DNA of 64,000 nucleotides, taken from contig JAUPFP010000009.1 in NCBI GenBank assembly GCA_036925085.1, positions 464,501 through 528,500 of the forward strand, written 5' to 3'. Under the pieces are notes generated by a model. That model made no database searches and was not told where the DNA came from. It saw nothing but the letters and a program-made list of their open reading frames with translations. Numbering within the stretch: position 1 is the first letter of the stretch; each line of letters starts with the position of its first letter. Source of the DNA: Brachycybe producta (taxonomy: Eukaryota > Arthropoda > Diplopoda > Playtdesmida > Andrognathidae). Positions 31,198-42,020 of the stretch are shown piece after piece. Both the position numbers and the translations under genes were made by a program.

Positions 31198-31660
31198 ATG
31201 CCTTGTTGTTCAGCTGTCGGTTGCAACAATCAATCAGAAAAGGGTTATCGAATGTTTAACTTTCCAATGAACAAAACACGTTGTTCTGAATGGCAAACAA
31301 AAGTAAAAAGGGATAATTGGAAATCAACTAAGTCCTCTGCTTTATGTGATGTAAGGAAGTCATAAATTATAATTTATTGTTTTAATCATGATTGTTTCAG
31401 TTTATAATAGTTTTTAATGTATAACTTTATTAACTTTAACAAATATGACAGCATTCAAAATATAAATGCGTGTGATGTATATAGATTTTGATTGGAAATT
31501 GTGATTAATGGTTGGGTTAATTATACTGTGTAGGTGAAAAAGAAATGCTGCAAGTGTATATAGAATATGTGGACATTATACTCTTCTCATTTTTGTGAAT
31601 CGGATCCATTTTGATAATAATCAGTTTGAAATGAATCGGATTGATGGACGGAAATTACTG
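31198..31660 (+). pseudogene. THAP DNA-binding domain of the P-type transposase (two exons)
   Basis: An ATG at 31198 gives MPCCSAVGCNNQSEKGYRMF, then NFPMNKTRCSEWQTKVKRDN. This has the paired cysteines, FP and Trp of a THAP zinc finger. A donor GTAAGG follows TGTGAT at 31351. Similarity resumes downstream, probably after AG near 31576, with YSSHFCESDPF, and ends with TAVPSIF, the AVPxxF box. The third zinc ligand (Cys) reads Tyr here, and one extra T near 31610 shifts the frame. The domain would bind transposon ends. Confidence 0.75.
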
Positions 31661-31915
31661 AAAAAGACTGCAGTACCTAGTATTTTCCCGCACATTCCAT
31701 TAAAGGCTAAACGAAAATTTCCAAAAAAACAATCTCCAATTAAAAAGCTTAAAGCTGTTCAAACGGACCATTTGTATTCTACTGTAGGACATCACTAAAA
31801 TTTTCTACTGTTGAGATTGATACAGATGGTACACAAATTATATTTGTGCATATTAAAGGTTATTCAGCATCATTTAATTCAATTATATAATTTTTATAAC
31901 ATTTAGAGAGCAGAG

Positions 31916-33900
31916 ATGAATGCTTTCCTTCTGAAATATCAATATGTTGCAGTAACACTATATCTTGTCAGTCACCAGAACAACTTTCAAGATCATGTGA
32001 AGGTAACACAACACACTTTTCCACAAAGAAAAATGACAACTTTGCCTGCATCAACGATGAGAAAGCTCCAAAGTACCATAAAGAACATGAAAATACTTCG
32101 ACGAAAACAGCAAAAGAAAATTTGCAATTTCAATAAACAACAAAGTAATTTGCAAACATTTCTGAATACAGGCCAACTAAGAGCATTAGGAAAAGTAAAT
32201 AAATGTGGTTGTAAATGGCCCAATACAACAGTGAAAAAAGCATTAGGGTTTTTTTTGCTTGTGGTGCAAAAGGGTATGAGGTTATATTACAACATGGCAA
32301 TCCATTACCATCGGTCCGCACACTTTATCGACGTCTTACACTCATGAAATTTCAAAGTGGTATATTGGATGATGTTTTTCAGTTGCTATAGCTGAAAATC
32401 AAAGATATGAGAGAAGAAGTGTGAGACTGTTGTTTAACAATGGATGAGTTATCATTAAAACCTAGTTTAGACTTAGATAAGGGCCAAAAAATACTCATAG
32501 GCAATGTAGTTCTACCAGACCATGCTGGCATATCAACCAATGCTCTTGTTTTTATGTTTGGAGGAATAACATTACATTGGAAACAAACAGTTGCCTATTT
32601 CTTTACTGGAAACAGTACAAATGGCATCATTCTGAAACCAATTGTAACAGAATTAATAAACAAAGCCCATAATATTGGTCTTAATGTTGTTTGCGTCATG
32701 AGTGACATGGGAAGCTCAAATAGAGCAATATGGAAAGCATTCGAAATAGTAAGTGGAAGACTCACGTGTAATTCACAGTACTTCCCATACATGTGACAGT
32801 ATAAAAGTCTTATAATTTATGCCCGATGTTGCACATGTTATAAAAAATATAAGAAATGCATTTATCTCCAATCAAAATATTACATTGCCTGATACTGTAC
32901 TAAATCAATTTAATTTACAATCAAATGTTGTTCGATTAGAACATCTAAAAGAATTGGCAACATTACAAGAGCAAAAGGACTTGAAACTAGCTCCTAAATG
33001 AATCATGGCTTGCTACACCAAAATCATTTTGATAAAATGAAAGTGTCTTTAGCACTGTGCATATTCAGCCATGAAGTTACTTCTGTCATAAAGTACTTGG
33101 TAGAGGTTGAGGAATGAGAAAGTGATGTGTTAACAGTTTGGTTTTTAGAGTTTATCATGAAGTGGTTCGAAATTATGGCATCAAGACATCCATTGTTAGT
33201 TCTTAGTAAGTTAGATCCCCAGAAGTACAAGGGAGCACTTGATACACTTCACCTAGCTATTTTAGTTTTTAGCAACTTGAAAATTGGCCAGAATGCTGTA
33301 TGGAAACCTGTGCAAACAGGTGTAGTTTTCAGTACAACATCAACGCTAGATCTCCAAGAATATTTTTTATGTAAAAGAAATTATATGTTTCTTCTGACAT
33401 CTAGATTTTCCCAAGATTGTCTTGAAAATTTGTTTTCAATCATTAGAGTTAAAAGTCCCACCCCAACCCCATTAGAATTTCAAAACAGCTTATGTATGGT
33501 AACTGTTGCTCAGTATCTGAAGCCTGTCAAAACGGGTGGCTATGAATTGGATGACAAGGACTTCCTAGCCGATTTCATGGAACAAACAGAAACCATTAGT
33601 GAAATTAGTCCCAAAACAAGTGAAACAGATGATTTTGAACTTTCTGTCAATTACAGTGAACTACCTCAATCAGACCTTGATCAAATGGATAAATCTTGTC
33701 TATGCTATCTTGTCGGTTACTTAATATCAAAAATAAAAAAGCATGACAAATTTTGCTTTGAATGTCTGACTTTCATTAAAGGTGACTCTCCACCACTAAA
33801 GAATTATGAAAACCTAGGGAAATTAACTAAAATTAAAAGCACGAAAGGACAGTGTTCTCATGTTTCCGTCTTCACAAACAATGGATTTTCTTATTGATAC
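31916..33900 (+). pseudogene. P-type / THAP9-like transposase, catalytic part
   Basis: A basic coiled region (31916-32240) is followed by the family motif GNPLPSVRTLYRRL at about 32298-32340. The RNase H-like part (32440-32796) begins MDELSLKPSLDLDKG and includes ALVFMFGGITLHWKQTVAYF and VCVMSDMGSSN, giving candidate acidic residues. Next come PDVAHVIKNIRNAF (32820) and, after stops, the C-terminal part at 33127-33897. That part contains LTSRFSQDCLENLFSIIR and CLCYLVGYLISKIKKHDKFC, as in THAP9 and Drosophila P transposase. At least four stops or frameshifts interrupt it, so it is inactive. Confidence 0.8.
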
Positions 33901-33973
33901 TGAAAAATGTTTTAGGACTTAGAAGGAGCCATGGTTACTAAAACAAACAAATCTAAAACAAAAGCTTCTGGCA

Positions 33974-34268
33974 GACATTGAAAATCAAACTACAAATTAC
34001 AATTTTCCTGAGTGTCCCATGACACTCAGGAAAATTGTAATTTGTAGTTCGATTTTCAATGTCAATCAAATGAATGACTTTTTAATACCATTATTAAAAA
34101 GTCATTCATTTCAAGGTTTCTTAATTTTTGCTTGCAAGTCTTTGCTAGAAAAAACATGTGCAAATCAGGGATAAAATGAATATTGTCCATAATAGACAAG
34201 ATTTAGGAATCTTTCAATTGCACTATGCATAGCATTGTGCTTGCTATACATAGTGCAATTGAAAGATT
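33974..34268. repeat. Three consecutive hairpin palindromes
   Basis: First: arms 33974-34016 and 34021-34063 (43 bp, one mismatch, loop CCAT). Second: arms 34068-34087 and 34092-34111 (20 bp exact, loop CCAT). Third: arms 34208-34227 and 34249-34268 (20 bp exact, 21-nt loop that itself pairs partly). They overlap the decayed C-terminal coding end of the P-type transposase. Confidence 0.9.
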
Positions 34269-34758
34269 TATTTAATATTTAATAAAAATGTGTAAATGAT
34301 CTTTACTTTTCTTTAATTGATGTTGTATTGTTCACATATTAAAAAACCACAGTTTTTATAAGGTCAAAGTCTAGAATTGATTAGAAAATAAAAAAATTAC
34401 GTTTCAAAGTAATGTTTAAGTTCATTAAAATGCAAAATTAATTGTAAAGAAAAATTTAATAAAAAATTCACTTAAAGATTGCCCACATCGGTAAAAAAAA
34501 TTATGGTGTGTGTTCATTCTACACAAGTATTTTAGGTGCCTTTAATGTCAAAAATAATGAATTAGAAAATAAAATACACAGTTAAATAAAATACACAGTT
34601 AGAAAAGTTAAAATAAATATATCTCTTAAGATTTTGGCATGCAACATGCTATTATAATAATGATAGAAGATAGATGCATCTATATTGCAGATAAGGCATG
34701 GGAAGTAACATGGCACCCATGTTTTGAATGTCACTACTCTCTCCATAAAGGGCTCTAA

Positions 34759-35081
34759 TATGGCTCATTAGAAAGTTTAGACATCATTGTCTAATTAATA
34801 TCGTCCTAACAGAACTATTTACAGGAAGAGTGTTCCATAGTGTAAATATGTTTTTAAAAAGTTTATAAAACTAGTGGGGTAACCCGTCATAAATGATGGG
34901 GACCAAATTAACAGGAAATTGTGTCCTGCATTAGAATTTCTTTTCCTCCGCCCTTTTATGATGTTAGACCAAGTAACAAACCAATTAAAAATTGATGACA
35001 TTCATAAAAGGGCAGAGCAAAAGAAATTCTAATGCTGGGCACAATTGCCTGTGATAAATTCTAGTTTAATTTTGCTACTAT
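34759..35081. repeat. LINE scrap and fold-back repeat (CACTAGT family)
   Basis: At 34795-34850 ATCGTCCTAACAGAACTATT with the following GGAAGAGTGTTCCATAG matches the LINE at about 8893. From 34862 the inverted form of the CCCCACTAGT family begins (ACTAGTGGGGTAACCCGTCA). Its long fold-back (about 34915-35055) matches 24148-24300. It is cut at 35082 by the Gypsy-3 LTR. Confidence 0.6.
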
Positions 35082-35957
35082 TGTGACAGACCTTTTTCCA
35101 CTAGTAGAATCTGCTCTTTTAAAGGGATACGACTGAGTTTGCACTCGTATTGATAGTGAGTGGCTAGGTCACTAATTCTATTGGCCTGGGAGGACTAGAC
35201 TAATATAATGTCTATTTTGTGTCCTCACTAGTCTCTGTATCTCTCGGACTTTCGTCTTTAAATTTGCCCTGAAAATAGTGTGAAATATACTTACACTCTT
35301 GCATTGCAGTTTTGCACCTGATTCGAGTCTTGAGGCATCCAAAAAGTTGAAGAGCTGCAATGCAATGATGAAAGTTGCATTGCAAAAATAATCCAATGTG
35401 AAAAGAATAAAGAAAAACACCACTGGTTTAGTTTAAATTGAAAAATGGAAGTTTTATTCCAGATATAAAAATAAATATTGAACTGGTTAATGAAAACACA
35501 ACACATAAAAATAGTGACATGAAAAATTAAATCAAAGAACCTAGCCAAAATTGGGCATAGGTTCGGTCTTTTAAAAAATTGTTTCAAATAGTAAATTACA
35601 GCTCTTTATATACTCTGAGAATCCAGAAGTCGGATTCTCTGGGCACAAACTTCAAATTGGATAAATTAAACTTTTTGGCCAAACAGACCAATCGACGGAT
35701 TAATATCTTTGGCCAAAATCCCTGCCTCATCTTCTGTTATCACGTAAGTGTGATAACAAAAGAAAATGAAAACAAAACAATTAATAATTAATAAACCCAC
35801 TCATGTATTAGTAAAAACGAGGGGGAAATGAAAAGGTCAACATAATAATAGAATTTCACACGTGGAACCAAAAGTACCGAGTGGCCCAAAAGCTACACGA
35901 AATACCGTGTGATGTTAAAACCCCAACAACGAAAGAGCGCTAGATAAAAAAGTAAAG
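35082..35957 (-). mobile_element. Gypsy-3 3' LTR
   Basis: Similar along its length to 42021-42864, with scattered substitutions and small indels. On the minus strand it ends GGTCTGTCACA at 35082. Its promoter has a palindrome (35617-35639) followed by TATATAAAGAG (35612-35602). Upstream on the minus strand a purine-rich AGAGGAGGAACAGCAG may serve as the polypurine tract. The 5' boundary is set only by where the two LTRs stop matching. Confidence 0.75.
35617..35639 (-). promoter_or_regulatory. Palindrome adjoining TATA box, Gypsy-3 3' LTR
   Basis: GAGAATCC-N7-GGATTCTC lies next to the minus-strand TATATAAAG (35612-35604). The 5' LTR has the same arrangement at 42591-42613. Confidence 0.7.
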
Positions 35958-35996
35958 CTGCTGTTCCTCCTCTGGTGTCTTCTTTGGCGGAGACGG

Positions 35997-37225
35997 TCAT
36001 TTAGACTTAGTGACTGATTTAGGGATTGCTCTCTTTGAAGATGCTTCTATAGGACATTCAGGATGGCCTCGGCATCCTCTAAACTGCTCGTCCCAATGAG
36101 CTTTTTGGCAGGCAGTGGATCCTTGACCTTTCAGTCGTCTTGCTTCTTGTGGTGGTCTGTCTTCGGGAGGCAACTGACGATCAAAGTGAACCTCCCTCCG
36201 CTTATTGTCTTCCCTAACAACAGTTAGTGTCGAACGCGGCCTGAAAGGAACAACGGGTGGTAGAAGTGAAGACAATACTTTCCTGGGTTGTGACGGGACC
36301 GAAATCAGTCCCGGTAGTACCAACTTCTTGGTCAACTCTGGGTGGTATCCCCTGACGGTGGGCTCATCCACAGTGGCCCAACTGTTTGCGAGAAATGGTC
36401 ACGAATGGGTTTCTTGACTGTCGGCAATGCGGTGCCAACTGCTGGTATTTCGATGGGCTTTTGGCCCTCTTGATGCACTTCATTCTGACCGGCTATCCAC
36501 TCTTGCATGGCCCTCTTGTTGGCATTCCTTTCTCCTCGGGTGCGGCCTCGGCGATTCAAGGAGTACAACTCCGATGGTACTCTCCTTCGGCATCACTGCT
36601 GGGCAACATGTCCATTTCTTCCGGGGGCACGGAAACTGCTGCATCATGTCCCAAGCTGGTCCCATGTAGATGTCCGGTTCTGGATTACCTAACTGAAGTG
36701 GTGGAAATCTCATTAATGGTTGAAGCGATCAATCAACTCATCTTCCGATTCGGGGCTCTTTCGCTTCTTGAAAGAGTTGCCCGAATTGTTCCTGTTCTTG
36801 CTGAAAGTCGAGGCATAGCTGCCTAAAGGCTTTTCAGCCGCGGTGGCTGCATCGGTCTTCTAGGCGGCGTCCTCGATTTCCATTACATCTTCATCGTGGC
36901 CTTCTCCAAATAAGGCTGCAAAGTTGAATGAATCCTCGCTGCTAGAAGACTTTCCTCCAACAGAACGTGGCATTTTCTTTTCGAGAATAAACATTTTAAC
37001 ACTTGTCATGCTAGAAATTCGCGAAACTTTCTTTTCGCATCCTTCTCTTGTTGAAACAAATTTAAAACTGGTGGCCAAAATGGCGGAGGCGTCCCCACGT
37101 GGTTCTGAGGAGTTGCCAAGTCTAATTTTCGGGTCAGAAGAGGAGAAGCTATCGACAATGTCTGGTTTCTCTCTTTTTCCTTTTCTCGCACTGCGCAAGG
37201 CGGCAAATTCGAATTTTAGCATCAT
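35997..37225 (-). pseudogene. Accessory region of Gypsy-3 (decayed ORF-A relative)
   Basis: Minus-strand pieces recall ORF-A. MPRSVGGKSSSSEDSFNF with an acidic ALFGEGHDED tail ends near 36860. A segment near 36690 reads PEPDIYMGPAWDMMQQFP. ANKRAMQEWIAGQN and IEIPAVGTALP lie at 36400-36520. A last open segment at 35997-36371 is basic and Pro-rich (VVPFRPRSTLTVV). The order agrees with 49130-49642 and 19541-20334, but similarity is weaker and frames change several times. ORF-C was not recognised here. Confidence 0.5.
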
Positions 37226-37500
37226 CTGATGCTTCTTTTTGACTCCGTTTTAACGACAGATTTCGCCCATCTTGGTGGCAGATTAGCATTTGCATAATAT
37301 TTTTCTCTCCACCACATGTTTGCACACAGGAATCCAATTGAACTGGTTCTTTAGGAGCAGTTTTTTTCGGTCTCCCACGTTTTCTTTTAGGTGGTTCCAG
37401 TGGTATCTCCAGAATTTCTTCTTTTTCTTTTTCAGAAGTATCTTGATGAGGTTCTTGGCTGGCATCAGGGACAACTTCTTTGCGATGAACTTCTGGAGTA
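37140..37500 (-). other. Open segment with AT-hook-like motif between integrase and ORF-A
   Basis: One minus-strand frame reads an acidic stretch (SEKEKEEILEIPLEPP), then KRKRGRPKKTAPKEPVQ, with the RGRP core of an AT-hook at 37362-37385. SCVQTCGGEKN and AKIRICR follow. The AKIRICR segment has counterparts near 19530 and 49925. It could be the integrase tail or a separate gene. AT-hooks bind the minor groove of AT-rich DNA; a targeting role is inference. Confidence 0.45.
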
Positions 37501-37576
37501 TTCTCAACAGATAATTATCATCTGCTGCTTCAAAGTGCTGGATTCTTCCTTGTTGCTGGCAACTTCTTCGATGCCA

Positions 37577-38621
37577 TCAGATTAGTTCGTTTGAGTAGCC
37601 TTCAGGTCGTTGACGGTGTCTCTCATAGTCAGCCCAGATCGAGTAACGTACTAAGTTGGTTAGTTTCTTCGTGACAATGCAGAGTTCTTTATATTGCCAG
37701 ATAAGTTTCTGAGACATTCCCGGCTTTGGCACGCAATCTTTTGTCAACACTTTCTGACCCGGCTTATAATCCGGAATCATATGATGTTTCTGATTGTAAT
37801 TCTTCTTCTGCACCTCCTGAGCAGCTTCGATACTTCTTTTAGCAGCATCCAAGGCTAAATCAGACTGCTCTGCTCTGTCTGTTATGGGTGGTGGCATAAT
37901 AGGAGCGTGTGGCATCATGTTGTCCAACGTGGTCCTGGGCTCTCACCCGGACATCAGTCGATATGGCGAAAATTTTGTCGAGTTATGTTCTATCAGATTG
38001 TAGGCCATAAACGCATCACCTAATTTTTTTTCCTGTCAGCCTGTTGCTGAAGAACATCTAAGTGATGTTTCACCACCTCCATTACTGTATAATTCGTTCT
38101 TTCCGCCAACCCATCAGCTTGAGGATGATATGCTGTTGTTGCGGCGTGTTGGATTATGTAAGACTTGAAAAGTCTTACTCATTACTTAAGAATTGGGGTC
38201 CTCGACCAGTGATGATCTTCTGAGGAACTCCAAACTCGTTCACAATTTTATCCTTGACAAAAGCAATTGCTGCCTGAGCGGTTGCACTTGCCAATGCCTT
38301 GGCGATGCAATACTTCGTCACGCAGTCCACTGCAATCAGAATATGCTGGACTCCTCCAACTGATTTAGGAAGAGGACCCACATAGTCCATTCCCCAACAC
38401 TCTGTCGGATTTCCCACAATGATTGGTTGAAGCAATCGAGGTACTTTTTGGCGTGACAGTTTAGTTCGTTGACAGATGTAGCACGACCTGACATAGTCCG
38501 CAACATCTGCTTTCATCGTTTTCCAGTAGAATCGTTTATGGATTCTCTTCATTGTTTTGGTGAATCCGAAATGTCTGGCCTCATGCAAATCGTGGAGCAT
38601 TGCAAGAATTCCAATTCTCAA
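37577..38621 (-). pseudogene. pol: Gypsy-3 integrase
   Basis: The N-terminal zinc site is recognisable: LHDLHEARHFGFTKTMKRI supplies the histidines and SCYICQRTKL the cysteines. WGMDYVGPLPKS carries the first catalytic Asp and ILIAVDCVTKYC follows. The second Asp position reads ITGRGPQF instead of the usual DRG, a substitution that should inactivate it. After a break, the C-terminal part (37577-37927) has YNQKHHMIPDYKPGQKVLTK and WADYERHRQRPEGY. Integrase would insert the cDNA into the genome. Confidence 0.8.
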
Positions 38622-38881
38622 TTGTCAGGGCACAGTACACGTTAGTACTGGCACAGTGTCTTCATACTTCATGTGGTATAAAACGCCATCCACTAATGGA
38701 AATTTCTTGTAATAGGATGCAATCGATCTTTCTGGAGTGATTCTTTGATGAGGAGAAGTTCTTCATCAAGGGATCTCTCCTGTTCCCACTGGAAATTGTT
38801 GTAGACTGTAAAAATGTGAAGATCCTCGAGAGCTTCCATCTCTCCATTCTTCTGCTTCCAACCAGCAGGAACGTTGCTCTC

Positions 38882-39484
38882 TTAACGTGAGACACAGTCT
38901 TCATCCACGTGTGTTTTACCTTTCTTGTAAACTACTTCGTAATCATATGGTTGTAGTTTCATCTGCCGGTTACCTAATCGGCCATCAAGATTCTGTGCCG
39001 TTTTTAAGTAGCACAAGGCCTTGTGATGGGTAAACACTTTGAAATTTTGGTTAAAAATGGGCGTGCCTTCTCGATGCCATAAACGATGGCGAGAAACTTT
39101 TTCAGTTGTCCCATAGGTTCGTTCTGATCCCTGGAGTTTGCGGCTGTAATATCCTAGAACTCCCGGTTTCCTCTCATTTTTCACATATTGATAAATGATG
39201 ACACCAAACTGGTAATCACAAGCATCAGTGTGCAAGGCAATTTCTGCCTCCGGATAATACAAAGTTAAAATCCGAGCAGAGCAAAGAGCCTTCTTCAGAC
39301 TATCAAAGGTGACCTCGCAGTCATCAGTCAACTTGAAGTCCAGGTACTTCTTGAAGAGGGCTTGCATCGGCCTGGCAATCTTGGAGTAATTTTTGTTGAA
39401 ACGGTTGTAATTTCCGGTCATCCCAAGGAAGCTTTTGACATCAGTCACATTTTTCGGTGCAGGAAATCCTTGAATGGGCTGCAC
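38882..39484 (-). pseudogene. pol: Gypsy-3 RNase H
   Basis: Motifs are FLGMTGNYNRFNKNYSKIAR, IALHTDACDYQFGVIIYQ, SERTYGTTEKV and FKVFTHHKALCYLKTAQNL. The TDA aspartate is present, but the usual TDH reads THH. It follows RT after one frame change and precedes integrase with a gap of about 250 bp that has no open frame. Confidence 0.8.
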
Positions 39485-39498
39485 TTTTCTTCATCAGG

Positions 39499-40134
39499 TC
39501 AAATACCAAGGGCACTGATCTTATGTCCGAGGTAGTTGATCTCATCTTTTCCAAAAAAAACACTTGATGCGTTCTGGATGAGCACCAAGATATCTTTCAA
39601 TCTCTTCATGAATTCTTCGAAGTCCTTCACAAAGATGACAATGTCATCCAAATAGACCAGGCAGGTCTCCCATTTGTGGCCTACCAGCAGTAAATCAACA
39701 GCACATTGCATTTTTGCAGGTGCATTCATCAACACAAATGGCATAGTATTAAATTTGTAGAGGCCATTGGTGCATACGAAAGCCGTTTTTTCTCGATCTC
39801 TTTCTTCCACCAGAAATTGCCAATAACCTGATATTAAATCCAAGGCTGCAAATATTGTGGCTCCAGAAAGTGAGTCGAAAGCATTGTCTATCCGTGGCAA
39901 CGGATACTGTTCAGGTTTGGTTTGAGCATTTAGCTTACGATAATCGATACACAATCGATGTTGACCATTCTTCTTCTTGACAATCACCACCGGACTTGCA
40001 TACGGACTTTTGGAAGGGCTAACAATGCCGGCATCCAACATATCACAAAGTGTGGCCTTGATGATCTCTTTCTGAGTAGGTGAAGTATGCCGGAGCGGTT
40101 CTCGAACTGGCAGGTTTTCACCCGTGTCAATCAC
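39499..40134 (-). CDS. pol: Gypsy-3 reverse transcriptase (211-codon open frame)
   Basis: The frame shows EPLRHTSPTQKEIIKATLCD, MLDAGIVSPSKSPYASPVVI, KKKNGQHRLCIDYRKLN, EQYPLPRIDNAFDSL, FAALDLISGYWQFLVEE, NAPAKMQCAVDLLL and the catalytic YLDDIVIF (39643-39654). INYLGHKISALGI closes the thumb. The set is that of Ty3/Gypsy RT and is one of the better-kept domains in the window. It is shorter than a full pol and isolated by frame changes, so it is probably not expressed as active polyprotein. Confidence 0.85.
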   Translation of the reverse strand: MIDTGENLPVREPLRHTSPTQKEIIKATLCDMLDAGIVSPSKSPYASPVVIVKKKNGQHRLCIDYRKLNAQTKPEQYPLPRIDNAFDSLSGATIFAALDLISGYWQFLVEERDREKTAFVCTNGLYKFNTMPFVLMNAPAKMQCAVDLLLVGHKWETCLVYLDDIVIFVKDFEEFMKRLKDILVLIQNASSVFFGKDEINYLGHKISALGI

Positions 40135-40271
40135 ATGTTTTGCCAGATTCGTCTCTCTTTCAAGTCGGAGGTCTTGAAGGCGAAAATCTCTCTGAATTCT
40201 CCAAAAAGCTTTTGAATCGCCATTTGTTCTTCTCTAGGACGATTTGGATTGAGATTAAGACTGTCTTGAAA

Positions 40272-40700
40272 TTAGACATAGTCTTTAGCGGTCATCTGAT
40301 CACTCTGAGCTTCAATTTTGTAGATAGAGGGGCCCACAGGTACATCAAGAGCTTTAACAGCATCCTCGATCTCTGCGATTGTCTCTCTAGCTCTGAGATG
40401 AATAACTTCTCCAGATGGATTGAAAATCTGAATTTGAAAAATAGATTTTCCTCTTCCTTCAATGATCCCAGGAGAAACTTTGACCCCTCTCTGCCGGAGC
40501 ATGCTGGAGCATGAGTTGATGAACTGGAGACTACCTTCTTGTAGCTCATCAGGAGCATTGACCCTGACGATTGCAACTTTCTTTGAATCCAGCACGAGAT
40601 TCTGGACCAGGCGTAGTTTAGCTGGCCCCTTCTTCGGGAGTTCCTCTTTTAGATCTTCCTCTTCTTTTACGAGTGTCACTACTTTGGGTGCGAGTGGCAC
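40272..40700 (-). pseudogene. pol: Gypsy-3 protease-RT linker region
   Basis: The sequence has KLRLVQNLVLDSKKVAIVRV, VSPGIIEGRGKSIFQIQIFN and VIHLRARETIAEIEDAVKAL. It resembles the beta-rich segment that commonly lies between retropepsin and RT in Gypsy elements. I did not find the DTGA loop in frame, so the active site is either lost or in the broken part upstream (40700-40860). Confidence 0.5.
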
Positions 40701-40856
40701 GCTATGTAGTTTAAAGCTTTCTGATGGTTGTCAAAATGAAAATAATGCATTTGATTATTGATTAATACAGGCACCATCTTCATTCCATTAGGTAGAACGT
40801 GGATTTCTTTGGCACAGATGGTTTTCGGCATCGTCGTTTCTGACGGTTCGTCAACT

Positions 40857-41880
40857 CTATTGACTGGAGTTGGTGGAGTCGTCTTGTTCTCCTCTTTCTT
40901 TGTGGTTGGGGCACTGGAACGCTTTGTGTCCAGGCTCCTGACATTGATAACAGATGAGTGGTCCAGTAGACTTCCTTCTCTGCTGGGGTCTTAATCCACC
41001 ATCTTGGTTCGCCCTTGAATCCTGTGTCTTTTCAGACGTGGCCGGATTCTTGGGTGTCCACGTCTGCTTCTTTTGCTGTTGCTGTTGCTGCTGCTGTTTC
41101 TGTTGTTGAGGCATCTGCAGCTGGGCCGGCTGGTTACCAGTAGACATCTTGTAGACCAACATTTTCTCTTCTATGAAGGAGACCAGTAATGTGGCTGCAT
41201 CTCTGCAGGGAGTTCCACTGGTGCGCAATAGCAATATCTTCAAACTCTTCAATATAAAGAAGTATGTTTTCGAATCCAGTATACTTTGGGAACCATTGTA
41301 GCAGATATAGCAAATTCTTCTCAGAATATGGCGTAGGTCCCAGATTCGGAGTCCATTCAGGAGCTTCTGGCCTGAGCTTGTGCCCAAATTCTGTCAGTGA
41401 CTTGCTGCGATTTCTGAGATTTCTCTCACGTGTGTGTTCGAAACGGCGTGGAGTTGATTCTCCACACAACCGTCTCACCAATTCTTCTCGACTCTCAGGA
41501 GTTGTGTTCTTCATGAGCTCTGCAAACCGGCAGACAATCCTCTGCTTGTTGCTTCATTGAGAGGCTTCAAAATATGCTGCTTCCATCATTAGTCGGGCAT
41601 CGGCTTGGCGTTCCTCCTCTTCGGTGTGCTGCTCTTCCTCCTTCCTCTCTTCCTCTTGCTCCTCCTCCTTCTCTGCAGCAAGGGCCCTCAGCTTATCCTC
41701 CGTCTCTTGTTTACGAGCGCCTCATAGAATGCGGCATTGTTCGCATAATTCCTGAGCTTCTGCTAATTATTTGCGAGGCGTTCACGTCGACGCCTCTCTT
41801 GGAGTTGCTCGGAAAACCTTGCGGTTATTCCATTGCTTTTAATCATTGTTTATTGTATTAATGTGACAATAAAATATAAA
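40857..41880 (-). pseudogene. gag: Gypsy-3 gag
   Basis: The 5' part (41520-41880) is Glu/Arg-rich in broken frames. The segment 41134-41514 has KNTTPESREELVRRLCGEST, FPKYTGFENILLYIEEFEDI and AIAHQWNSLQRC, matching Gypsy-2 gag. Then comes a polyglutamine tract (QQQKQQQQQQQQ near 41075). A nucleocapsid knuckle CYQCQEPGHKAFQC (C-x2-C-x4-H-x4-C) lies at about 40905-40950. One frameshift near 41140 separates the capsid and knuckle parts. Confidence 0.75.
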
Positions 41881-42000
41881 ATGTTTTGAAAAATTTATGT
41901 TCAAAGAAGAAGATTGTTTGCACAATTGAATACGATACTGCTGCGTGTTTTTCAACACGCTTTTCATGGGCAAAACAAGGTAGCAAGTTTTATATACTAC

Positions 42001-42015
42001 CCCGCACCTCCACCA
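42001..42015 (-). promoter_or_regulatory. Gypsy-3 primer-binding site candidate
   Basis: Read on the minus strand, TGGTGGAGGTGCGGG begins 5 nt after the LTR end at 42021. On the plus strand it ends in CCA, as a tRNA 3' end would. The tRNA is not identified. Confidence 0.5.
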
Positions 42016-42020
42016 TATAT

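Larger units (their letters stand above)
30976..34758 (+). mobile_element. P-type (THAP) DNA transposon
   Basis: The left end TTAGAGCCCTTTATGGAGAT (30976 onward) and the right end, read on the other strand from 34758, agree over 30 bp with a single mismatch. Between them lies a decayed THAP-domain transposase, so the element class rests on both termini and coding content. No clean 8-bp target duplication is visible. Confidence 0.8.

Noticed and set aside
32130-32321. Minus-strand ORFs over the P-type transposase
   Set aside because: The plus strand carries the recognisable transposase motifs, and the opposite frames are shadows.
30968-34766. 8-bp target duplication for the P-type element
   Set aside because: Flanking octamers TCGATATA and TATGGCTC do not match, and shifting the boundary does not help. 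No duplication is claimed.
41574-41861. Leu/Pro-rich plus-strand ORF
   Set aside because: It is antisense to the Glu/Arg-rich start of Gypsy-3 gag.
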